7,328 nucleotides of DNA from an uncultured Collinsella sp. (GCA_900545055.1 UQXP01000069.1:1-7328); one strand, 5' to 3'. Numbered from the stretch's first letter, positions 1 through 7,004 are shown. Made by a program: numbers and translations. Notes: generated by a model from the letters alone, not told the origin.

Positions 1-62
1 TGTTGATTGGGGACAGACTTAAATGCGTGAAAACGCTCATTTAAGTCTGTCCCCAATCAACA
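1..62. repeat. Long hairpin-forming inverted repeat (REP/MITE-like)
   Basis: Bases 1-25 are the exact reverse complement of bases 38-62, giving a 25-bp perfect stem. The tip can refold as GCGT-GAAA-ACGC (25-36), a GNRA-type tetraloop closed by four pairs with a two-base bulge. Each arm contains the core GGGGACAGACTTAAATG or its complement. The element lies outside genes, beyond the ftsH terminator, and has no T-tract suited to termination. Compact palindromes of this kind are typical of dispersed intergenic elements (REP or MITE families, sometimes mobilised by Y1/RAYT transposases). Only one copy is in the window, so the assignment to a dispersed family is inferred. It starts at base 1, so flanking sequence or target duplications on the left cannot be seen. 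Confidence 0.75.
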
Positions 63-86
63 GATGGCCCCATATCGCTCAAAAGA

Positions 87-120
87 AAAAGCCTCAGCAG
101 GTTTCCCCGCGGAGGCTTTT
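87..120 (-). terminator. Rho-independent terminator of ftsH
   Basis: Read on the minus strand, AAAAGCCTC pairs with GAGGCTTTT (112-120 with 87-95). The inner part can add GCGGG/CCTGC pairs, one of them a wobble. A T-rich tail, TTTTTCTTTT, follows. It begins 11 bases past the ftsH stop codon, as expected for the end of the tilS-hpt-ftsH transcript. Confidence 0.88.
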
Positions 121-130
121 GTTACAAGGG

Positions 131-2269
<2,139 letters not shown>

Positions 2270-2270
2270 C

Positions 2271-2819
2271 TTACGAATAAACCTCCGGTTTCAAAATGCC
2301 CAGATACGGAAGGTTGCGATAGCGCTCGGCATAGTCGAGGCCGTAGCCCACCACAAAGGCATCGGGGCAATGGGTTCCAACATACTTGGGCGTGATGGCC
2401 GAGGTACGGTCCTCAACGTCCTTCCACAGGAAGGCAGCGACCTCCAGCGAAGCGGGCTTGCGGCTCTCGAGGTTCTTCATCAGGTACTTGAGGGTCAGGC
2501 CCGAGTCCAGAATGTCCTCGACGATCAGCACGTCGCGACCACGGATGTCGATATCCAGGTCCTTAATGATACGCACGATGCCCGAAGACTTCACACCGTC
2601 GCCATAGCTCGAAACAGCCATGAAATCGATGTTGGTCGGCAGCTCGATCTTGCGCATCAGGTCGCCCATAAAGACAACGGCGCCGCGCAGAACCGCGATC
2701 AACACCAGATCCTTACCAGCGTAGTCGCGCGTAATCTCCTCGCCCAGGCGAGAAACGATACCTTCGATATCCTCCTGCGTAAACAGAACCTTCTCGATAT
2801 CCGGATGTTGAGAAGCCAT
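2271..2819 (-). CDS. hpt: Hypoxanthine phosphoribosyltransferase
   Basis: This cytosolic purine-salvage enzyme transfers phosphoribose from PRPP to hypoxanthine (often also guanine) to make IMP or GMP. The 182-residue length is normal for the bacterial family. Diagnostic features are the LRG loop (44-46), the mobile catalytic loop around SSYGDG (70-75), and the PRPP-binding motif VLIVEDILDSGLT (97-109). In that motif E101 and D102 bind the Mg-PRPP ribose and D105 is the probable general base. K133 and the YVG segment (147-149) correspond to the purine-binding residues, and D162 in GLDYAER to the second metal site. The start has AAAGGG (2825-2830) five bases upstream. The gene lies between tilS and ftsH as in many Gram-positive bacteria, and its last codons contain the ftsH ribosome binding site. 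Confidence 0.96.
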   Translation of the reverse strand: MASQHPDIEKVLFTQEDIEGIVSRLGEEITRDYAGKDLVLIAVLRGAVVFMGDLMRKIELPTNIDFMAVSSYGDGVKSSGIVRIIKDLDIDIRGRDVLIVEDILDSGLTLKYLMKNLESRKPASLEVAAFLWKDVEDRTSAITPKYVGTHCPDAFVVGYGLDYAERYRNLPYLGILKPEVYS

Positions 2820-2830
2820 GACAACCCTTT
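2820..2830 (-). promoter_or_regulatory. Ribosome binding site of hpt
   Basis: AAAGGG on the minus strand (2825-2830) ends five bases before the hpt ATG and supports that start codon. Confidence 0.6.
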
Positions 2831-2876
2831 CTTGTGCCTAATCGCCCACACACCGCCGTATGGACGCGAACTACAC

Positions 2877-2906
2877 ATTTTAGCAGCGCACGGGGTATAT
2901 TTTCCA
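2877..2906 (-). promoter_or_regulatory. Candidate internal promoter for hpt-ftsH
   Basis: On the minus strand, a -35-like TGGAAA (2901-2906, 4 of 6 consensus) is separated by 18 bases from the -10 hexamer TAAAAT (2877-2882, 5 of 6). The -10 is preceded by TGC, which makes it an extended -10 element. Transcription would start near 2870, about 50 bases ahead of hpt. It would let hpt and ftsH be expressed independently of tilS. The identification rests on motif matching only. Confidence 0.45.
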
Positions 2907-2907
2907 G

Positions 2908-2928
2908 CCCGCGCACCATCAGCGCGGG
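2908..2928 (-). repeat. GC-rich hairpin between tilS and hpt
   Basis: CCCGCGC (2908-2914) and GCGCGGG (2922-2928) form a perfect 7-bp stem with a 7-base loop, about 40 bases downstream of the tilS stop. There is no T-tract on the minus strand, so it is not a standard intrinsic terminator. It could pause polymerase or stabilise the tilS mRNA end. It abuts the candidate -35 of the hpt promoter. Confidence 0.5.
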
Positions 2929-2967
2929 AATACCGTCAACGCCGCACAGAAAAGCTGGTGCGAGGGG

Positions 2968-4506
2968 CTAACCCGCGTCGACCACACGAAGCAGATAGGC
3001 CACGCGCGTCGCCGCCGTGCACTTAAAACGCTCGTCCGCGCGAACTCCGGCGACCCACACCACGGCACCCCCCGGCGCCGTCCTCACCATGGGCACGCCG
3101 GCGCGCTCGGAAACGGGAATGCGAGCCTCTCCTAGCAAGTCGGATACCTTCTTGCTTCGACCACTCATTCCTAACGGGCACATCACGTCTCCCGGTGCGG
3201 GACCGTCCACCCACAGGCGCGCCAATCGCGCCTCGGCAGGGATCTCGCCACGCGAGCCCGCCAGGATCCGCTCACTATCGCTGTCGGCAAAACCCAGGGC
3301 AGCCGCATCTACCAAAGCTGCCACTTCCCCGGCAGCCGCAAGCTCACGGGCGCGGCGCACGATATCGCATCCCGGTTCAACGGCCATCGGCTCTGCGACC
3401 AGCATACGTCCCCCGCCCAACGGCAAACGACCGGGTACGGTAACCCAGTCCGCGACCAGGCCCTCGCGAGCCACCGGAGCCTTAAACGCCAGCATGCCAA
3501 ATTCGACGCGTGCGTCAATTCCCGCCGGAAGCGTGACCGAGCCGGCGCCCTCGGCAACGCAGGAAAGGACTCGCTCCACATGTCGCATCTCTGGACGAGC
3601 GTCCGGATCGATGCGTTTGATCGCCAGTCGCACGATGCGCCGCGCGATTACCACCTCGGCCGCAGCAAGGCGTCTGGCGTCGAGCACCAGCGCGCCCGCC
3701 GCCTCTTTACGCAAACAGCTTCGAAACGCCTGCGCCGACAGCTGAGATAGAAACGCGTCTTCGTCACCAAGGATCTCGCAGGCGGCGCCAATCGTCTTGC
3801 ACACGCTCGCATTACGCTGTGCCACCACTGGCATTACCCGATGGCGCACGTAGTTTCGCAGATACGAGATATCCTCATTGCTCTCGTCCTCACGCCACGG
3901 CTGACCATGCACCCGTAGATAGCCCACGAGCTCGCCATGAGTTAGGTCGAGCAAGGGGCGCACCACGATATTCCTCCGGCGAGGAATGCTCGATAGGCCA
4001 GCGGGCCCTGAACCCTTAATCGCGTTCATCAAAAACGTTTCCGCGCGATCCGAAGACGTGTGCGCGGTGCAGATACGAGCCGCCGTTCGCGGTGCCCCCG
4101 TCTGGGCGCAGAGCTCGCGAACATACCTCCGCGCCGCGGCATAGCGCACCTCGCGGGCCGCGGCCTCAATATTGCCCGACTCCCCATCAAAATAAGCGTG
4201 CTCCACGCACAGCGGTAAACCATATTTCGCGCAGAGCTCACGCACAAAGGCCTCGTCGCCATCGGACGCCTTGCCGCGCAGATGATGGTTTACATGCAGC
4301 ACATGCAGGCGCTCGCGAGCAATGGGGGCAACACCGCGTCCGTCTTGGATATCCAGCTTTGATGTGCACGCCATAAGAAGCAGTGCCGTCGAGTCCGCGC
4401 CGCCTGATACCATGAGCACGACAGGAGCAGCCTGCTGCCTCGTCCGGGTCTCATCGACTGCCCCAGGCACGGCATGGTGTCCATAATGCTGAGATACCGT
4501 AGGCAT
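2968..4506 (-). CDS. tilS: tRNA(Ile)-lysidine synthetase TilS
   Basis: TilS is an N-type ATP pyrophosphatase that attaches lysine to C34 of the CAU-anticodon tRNA-Ile. This switches decoding from AUG to AUA and is normally essential. The PP-loop SGGADS is at 34-39. It is followed by HVNHHLRG (71-78), the AH...D..ET segment (H149, D153, E156) running into GSGPAGLSSIP (165-175), RPLL (183-186), WREDESN (204-210) and RNYVRHRVMP (217-226), all typical of the family. The C-terminal TilS domain is recognisable at KKVSDLLGEARIPVSER (452-468). At 512 residues it is longer than common 430-470-residue homologues, with an N-terminal extension of about 28 residues, a short insert near 51-63 and a long central region. 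The start is supported by GGAGG (4513-4517) six bases before the ATG. The gene is divergent from walJ. Confidence 0.95.
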   Translation of the reverse strand: MPTVSQHYGHHAVPGAVDETRTRQQAAPVVLMVSGGADSTALLLMACTSKLDIQDGRGVAPIARERLHVLHVNHHLRGKASDGDEAFVRELCAKYGLPLCVEHAYFDGESGNIEAAAREVRYAAARRYVRELCAQTGAPRTAARICTAHTSSDRAETFLMNAIKGSGPAGLSSIPRRRNIVVRPLLDLTHGELVGYLRVHGQPWREDESNEDISYLRNYVRHRVMPVVAQRNASVCKTIGAACEILGDEDAFLSQLSAQAFRSCLRKEAAGALVLDARRLAAAEVVIARRIVRLAIKRIDPDARPEMRHVERVLSCVAEGAGSVTLPAGIDARVEFGMLAFKAPVAREGLVADWVTVPGRLPLGGGRMLVAEPMAVEPGCDIVRRARELAAAGEVAALVDAAALGFADSDSERILAGSRGEIPAEARLARLWVDGPAPGDVMCPLGMSGRSKKVSDLLGEARIPVSERAGVPMVRTAPGGAVVWVAGVRADERFKCTAATRVAYLLRVVDAG

Positions 4507-4517
4507 TTGCTTCCTCC
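4507..4517 (-). promoter_or_regulatory. Strong ribosome binding site of tilS
   Basis: GGAGG on the minus strand (4513-4517) lies six bases before the ATG at 4,506. This fixes the start of the longer-than-usual TilS and argues that its N-terminal extension is real. Confidence 0.75.
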
Positions 4518-4534
4518 TCTATTCGTCCGCACCC

Positions 4535-4540
4535 ATTGTA
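4535..4540 (-). promoter_or_regulatory. Candidate -10 element of tilS
   Basis: The minus strand reads TACAAT, matching 5 of 6 bases of the sigma-A -10 consensus. It would give a leader of roughly 20-25 bases containing the tilS Shine-Dalgarno. No convincing -35 hexamer is visible 16-18 bases upstream, where the sequence is already walJ coding sequence. Confidence 0.35.
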
Positions 4541-4554
4541 TCCTTTGGAATCTT

Positions 4555-5364
4555 ATGTCTCGTCTGCACCTTCATATCCTCGGCAGTGGCTCTAAAGGCA
4601 ACTGCGCACTCATCGAGGGCCCCCGGGGGCTCATCATGATTGACGACGGTCTTTCTCGCCGCGAGACATTAAAGCGCATGGCAGAACTGGGGCTCTCGGC
4701 AGACAACGTCTCGGCTCTTCTCATTACGCATGAGCATAGCGATCACATCAAGGGTCTCGATGTCTGGTGCAAGCACTGGCACGGCCCTATCTTTGCCAGC
4801 AGGGGCACACTTTCGAGCAAAGAAAATCTTTCGCATCTGCCTGTCAAGGAATTCGACCCCGGTGACACCCTTTCCATTGCCGGCATCCACGTGCAAACCT
4901 ACTCAACATCACACGATGTCATAAATCCAGTCGGCTATCGATTCGACGCCCTCGATGATTCCATCGGCTTTGCCACCGACACCGGAGAGCTATCGAGCCA
5001 GGCCATGAACACCCTCAAAGATTGTCGAGTCCTCGCGCTCGAAAGCAACCACGATGTGACCATGCTGCGCGAGGGAGAATATCCCCGCTTTCTTCAGGAG
5101 CGCATCCTATCTACAAAAGGGCATCTGTCCAACGATCAGGCAGCCAAAGCCGCACGCGAGCTTGTTACCGATCGCACCGAACAGCTCATTGCCATGCATA
5201 TCAGCCAAGATAACAATCGCCCGAGTCTTACCGTCAAAAGCTATGCCAAAGCTCTAGCCGCAACCCTGGATGACGAGGTCGGCAGCTCCGCCACCCTTCT
5301 CCAAGGATCGCGGAATCTCTCGATACGCCCCGCAAGCCAGTATCGGCCAGCAACCATTCAATAG
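4555..5364 (+). CDS. walJ: WalJ/YycJ-type metallo-beta-lactamase-fold hydrolase
   Basis: This is a predicted binuclear-metal hydrolase of the YycJ/WalJ group, related to RNase Z and PhnP. Family members have been linked to DNA nuclease activity and cell-wall/replication phenotypes, but the substrate here is unknown. The 269-residue product starts with the family signature GSGSKGN (10-16). Metal-binding motifs follow: HEHSDH (59-64), H120 in STSHD, D142 in ATDTGE, ESNHD (163-167), H190 in KGHLSN, and a late MHISQDNN (214-221). An in-frame ATG at 4,474 would add 27 residues, but those lie inside antisense tilS and precede the conserved beginning, so 4,555 is preferred. Its Shine-Dalgarno is weak (GGAA at 4547-4550). 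In Bacillota walJ usually follows the walRK two-component genes. Here it is divergent from tilS with no walRK visible, so the symbol denotes family only. Confidence 0.88.
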   Translation: MSRLHLHILGSGSKGNCALIEGPRGLIMIDDGLSRRETLKRMAELGLSADNVSALLITHEHSDHIKGLDVWCKHWHGPIFASRGTLSSKENLSHLPVKEFDPGDTLSIAGIHVQTYSTSHDVINPVGYRFDALDDSIGFATDTGELSSQAMNTLKDCRVLALESNHDVTMLREGEYPRFLQERILSTKGHLSNDQAAKAARELVTDRTEQLIAMHISQDNNRPSLTVKSYAKALAATLDDEVGSSATLLQGSRNLSIRPASQYRPATIQ

Positions 5365-5365
5365 A

Positions 5366-5378
5366 CTGTCCTAGACAG
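5366..5378. repeat. Small hairpin after walJ stop
   Basis: CTGTC (5366-5370) pairs with GACAG (5374-5378) across a three-base loop, starting two bases after the walJ stop. It immediately precedes the main terminator stem and may help protect the 3' end or terminate hsp20 transcripts arriving from the other side. Confidence 0.4.
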
Positions 5379-5379
5379 C

Positions 5380-5413
5380 AAAAGGGGCCGGGAATCGCTT
5401 CCCAGCCCCTTTT
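5380..5413. terminator. Bidirectional terminator shared by walJ and hsp20
   Basis: AAAAGGGGC (5380-5388) pairs with GCCCCTTTT (5405-5413). The stem continues, after one C/A mismatch, as GGGAA/TTCCC around a TCGC loop. On the plus strand the stem is followed by TTTTGTTATCTTTT. On the minus strand the other arm also ends in TTTT. It sits between two convergent genes (walJ stop at 5,364, hsp20 stop at 5,447), so it should terminate both. Confidence 0.9.
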
Positions 5414-5446
5414 GTTATCTTTTAATAGCGCAGAACACCAACGAAG

Positions 5447-5878
5447 TTAGTCGATGGAGATCTTCGTAACGTTCTTCTTCTCGACGATCTTGGGAACCGT
5501 AACGGTAAGGATGCCGTCGGCGTACTTTGCAGAAAGGCCCTCGCTCGAAGCATCCTTCAGGTACACACCGCGCGTCGCGCTGTACGAGCTGAACTCCTTC
5601 TGCAGGAAGTTCTTACCCTCGTTCTCCTCGTCTTCCTCGACATTCACGCTAATGGACAGACGGCCCTCGTTAAGCTCGACATCGATATCGTCCTTGGCGA
5701 CGCCGGTCAGATAAGCCTTGACCTCATAGCCATCGCCCTTATCCTCAACGTCAACGGGGAACGCCTTAGAGGCAATCGAGCTGTTCGCTAGGTCGCTCAT
5801 ATCATCAAAGAGATCAAACAACGAGCTAGCAGAGGGACGAACACCAAAAACCGAACGATAAGGAACCATGCTTGCCAT
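5447..5878 (-). CDS. Small heat-shock protein, Hsp20/alpha-crystallin family
   Basis: This is an ATP-independent holdase chaperone that forms oligomers and keeps unfolding proteins soluble for refolding by other chaperones. From the preferred start it has 143 residues, normal for the family. The N-terminal arm contains SLFDLFDDM (19-27). The alpha-crystallin domain spans about 40-130, starting with PVDVEDKGDGYEVKAYLTGV and ending with the hallmark ADGILTVTVPK (120-130). An IxI oligomerisation motif, ISI (140-142), is at the extreme C-terminus. The open reading frame extends upstream to an ATG at 5,911. However, AAAGGAG (5887-5893) lies eight bases before the ATG at 5,878, while the outer ATG has no good ribosome binding site, so 5,878 is preferred. 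It is transcribed alone toward the shared terminator. No CIRCE or HAIR-type operator was recognised upstream. Confidence 0.93.
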   Translation of the reverse strand: MASMVPYRSVFGVRPSASSLFDLFDDMSDLANSSIASKAFPVDVEDKGDGYEVKAYLTGVAKDDIDVELNEGRLSISVNVEEDEENEGKNFLQKEFSSYSATRGVYLKDASSEGLSAKYADGILTVTVPKIVEKKNVTKISID

Positions 5879-5886
5879 GACTACCA

Positions 5887-5893
5887 CTCCTTT
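5887..5893 (-). promoter_or_regulatory. Ribosome binding site deciding the hsp20 start
   Basis: The minus strand reads AAAGGAG, eight bases before the ATG at 5,878. It lies within the extended reading frame that begins at 5,911, which argues against the longer N-terminus. Confidence 0.75.
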
Positions 5894-5939
5894 AAGGGAC
5901 TGCCGAGCCATCTTCTAGGTGGCAGGGACTTCTTTTGAC

Positions 5940-6000
5940 GCTCTAATATATGCCCATCCATTTCTTATATATACATTTTGATATAAAGTTTTTTAAGTCT
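5940..6000 (-). promoter_or_regulatory. AT-rich promoter region of hsp20
   Basis: This segment is far more AT-rich than the rest of the window and lies 60-120 bases before the hsp20 start. On the minus strand it holds several -10-like hexamers, including TATATT (5945-5950) and TATAAG (5964-5969). None is paired with a good -35 at 16-18 bases. It is probably the hsp20 promoter, but the exact element and sigma factor cannot be assigned. Confidence 0.4.
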
Positions 6001-6016
6001 CTTTCTATAAGCATAT

Positions 6017-6035
6017 CTAAGTCTGGTCGACTAAG
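6017..6035. promoter_or_regulatory. Candidate operator: imperfect inverted repeat plus half-site
   Basis: CTAAGTC (6017-6023) and GACTAAG (6029-6035) form a 7-bp inverted repeat with one mismatch and a 5-base spacer. A further half-site, TTAAGTC, occurs at 5993-5999, so the heptamer TAAGTCT recurs at a spacing of 24 bases. The site lies between the hsp20 promoter region and the rightward gene, where a regulator could act on either. No known binding motif was matched. Confidence 0.3.
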
Positions 6036-6089
6036 GTTTTAACGAAGCTAAAGTTCTTTGAACCGTGCCTTAAATACCATATACGCGGC

Positions 6090-6118
6090 CTGTCAAAACG
6101 AAGCGGAGGGCTTACAAT
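6090..6118 (+). promoter_or_regulatory. Candidate promoter of the tail-anchored protein gene
   Basis: The hexamer CTGTCA (6090-6095, 4 of 6 of the -35 consensus) is followed after 17 bases by TACAAT (6113-6118, 5 of 6 of the -10). The start would be near 6,125, giving a leader of about 30 bases. This reading conflicts with translation of the micro-ORF at 6,117, which would then lie at or before the transcript start. Confidence 0.4.
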
Positions 6119-6149
6119 GAGCGCATACACGTTGTTAATGACAACCTAA
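6117..6149 (+). CDS. Possible ten-codon leader ORF
   Basis: ATG at 6,117 is preceded at six bases by a strong Shine-Dalgarno, GGAGGG (6105-6110). It encodes MSAYTLLMTT before TAA at 6147-6149, seven bases before the start of the next gene and out of frame with it. The stop overlaps the AAGGG ribosome binding site of the downstream gene, an arrangement suited to coupled translation. The peptide has no runs of a single regulatory amino acid. A promoter read at 6090-6118 would exclude it, so it depends on transcription starting farther upstream. Confidence 0.3.
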   Translation: MSAYTLLMTT

Positions 6150-6156
6150 GGGCATC

Positions 6157-6627
6157 ATGGACGATCAGACCTCCGACAATTCGTTTGAGTCGCTGCAGAA
6201 CGATAGTTCTGCCTATTCACAGCCCATACGCTACCATCGTCCCCATATTTCCCAAGAGCCCATTAACGATGCAGAGCCTGAGTATGTAACTCGCAATCGA
6301 TATCAAACCCTAGAAGAATCTCAATCAGCGCGCAGACACATGGGTGTCGCCTCGAGCGATCCGGTGTATCTAAAAGATGCCCCCTTATCCAAAAACAGCG
6401 CAAGCAGCCAGGAGCAGACACAAACACCCACAAAGCAACATCGCAGAGGGCCCCGTCCCAAGCAAACTCTAACGCATTCCGCCCGCTATCTCGAGACGCC
6501 TAAGCAGGGGAAATCGATATTTACATCGTCAAACAGACGGCGCAGACAGCACCGTCTCCAAATTGCGCTCTTGATCATTGCCATCGTGGCAATCGCGCTG
6601 GTCATTCATTTTGTTTTCTTCAAATAG
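6157..6627 (+). CDS. Unrecognised tail-anchored membrane protein
   Basis: I do not recognise this 156-residue protein. Residues 1-125 are polar, rich in S, Q, N, T, P and R, and look intrinsically disordered, with no enzymatic motif. A basic cluster, NRRRRQHR (126-133), precedes a single hydrophobic helix at about 134-155 that ends in FFK. The layout is that of a C-terminally anchored protein with its long N-terminal part in the cytoplasm, by the positive-inside rule. The start has AAGGG (6148-6152) four bases upstream. It is a single gene facing an rRNA operon, divergent from hsp20. It could be a cell-envelope or division-associated scaffold, but nothing in the sequence shows that. Coding is supported by a clean start site and a well-formed terminal helix. 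Confidence 0.75.
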   Translation: MDDQTSDNSFESLQNDSSAYSQPIRYHRPHISQEPINDAEPEYVTRNRYQTLEESQSARRHMGVASSDPVYLKDAPLSKNSASSQEQTQTPTKQHRRGPRPKQTLTHSARYLETPKQGKSIFTSSNRRRRQHRLQIALLIIAIVAIALVIHFVFFK

Positions 6628-6649
6628 AAAAGGCTATTAAGCCATAGAG

Positions 6650-6675
6650 GCGTTTAGCTCATATCGACCAAACGC
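6650..6675. repeat. Weak inverted repeat downstream of the tail-anchored gene
   Basis: GCGTTT (6650-6655) pairs with AAACGC (6670-6675) across a 14-base loop, next to the T-tract of the rRNA terminator. A smaller GGCT/AGCC hairpin lies at 6632-6643. Neither is followed by a plus-strand T-run, so they are poor terminators for the rightward gene. Confidence 0.35.
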
Positions 6676-6708
6676 AAAAAAAGGGGGAGGCCGCGAGGCC
6701 TCCCCCTT
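6676..6708 (-). terminator. Strong terminator of the rRNA operon
   Basis: AAGGGGGAGGCC (6681-6692) and GGCCTCCCCCTT (6697-6708) form a perfect 12-bp stem with a four-base loop. Read on the minus strand, it ends in an uninterrupted run of seven T (6682 down to 6676). It lies about 33 bases beyond the 5S gene. On the plus strand only a weak T-containing tail follows, so it may serve the convergent gene less efficiently. Confidence 0.93.
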
Positions 6709-6732
6709 CTCAGTTCAAGCGCACGGCTCGGT

Positions 6733-6869
6733 GCCGTCCACCGGTCAGCGGCGCCCTGGCCTCCCACGGGCTGACCCCGCAGTACTCTCGGCGCGATGGG
6801 GCTTAGCTTCCGGGTTCGGAACGGGACCGGGCGTGCCCCCCATGCTCTGGCCGCTGACCGGTGGGCGGC
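6733..6869 (-). other. Extended 5S processing stem
   Basis: The 5S terminal helix extends into the precursor. Bases 6850-6869 and 6733-6752 pair over 20 bp with a single C/A mismatch, and 15 bp of this is perfect (6738-6752 with 6850-6864). Such a stem is a natural substrate for 5S maturation by double-strand-specific RNases. An alternative hairpin, GGTGGGC/GCCCACC (6860-6866 with 6870-6876), uses the same 5' flank and could compete. Confidence 0.6.
6741..6861 (-). rRNA. rrf: 5S ribosomal RNA
   Basis: The minus strand carries the conserved 5S core: CCCGTTCCGAACCCGGAAGC followed by TAAGCCCC, then GTACTGCGGGGTCAGCCCGT and GGGAG. The ends pair through CCGGTCAGCGG with CCGCTGACCGG, forming helix I. 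Length is about 120 bases. The exact ends are uncertain by a few bases because the terminal pairing continues into the flanks. Confidence 0.95.
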
Positions 6870-7004
6870 GCCCACCGTTACGGTGTCCGGTGTCTACTCA
6901 CGTGCCCTGGGGGCCGCATGGCGTATAGGAAAGGGAACTGACTCGGGGCATCCTCGTGCCCGGACCGCGCTTCAGAGCGCATGTCCCGCGGGCCGCGAGG
7001 TGCG
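6862..7004 (-). other. 23S-5S internal transcribed spacer
   Basis: This stretch of about 143 bases separates 23S from 5S. No tRNA is visible. It contains two small GC hairpins near the 5S end: GGTGGGC/GCCCACC at 6860-6876, and CACCG/CGGTG at 6873-6885. Open reading frames crossing it are by-products of its high GC content. Confidence 0.75.

Noticed and set aside
1..62. Left-edge palindrome as a second terminator for ftsH
   Set aside because: No T-tract follows on the minus strand within the window, and a complete terminator already lies at 87-120.
4474..4554. Upstream start for walJ adding 27 residues
   Set aside because: The extension lies over the tilS 5' end, is not typical of the family, and the conserved N-terminus begins right after the ATG at 4,555.
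5992..6000. TTTAAGTCT shared with the left-edge hairpin repeat, as a possible second copy
   Set aside because: Only nine bases match, flanks diverge at once, and the region is AT-rich, so chance is the better explanation.
5912..6156. Search for CIRCE (TTAGCACTC-N9-GAGTGCTAA) or HAIR (CTTGAGT-N7-ACTCAAG) upstream of hsp20
   Set aside because: Neither motif nor a close variant is present on either strand.
6862..7004. Possible tRNA gene in the 23S-5S spacer
   Set aside because: No T-loop GGTTCRA-type consensus in a cloverleaf context and no acceptor-stem pairing could be found.
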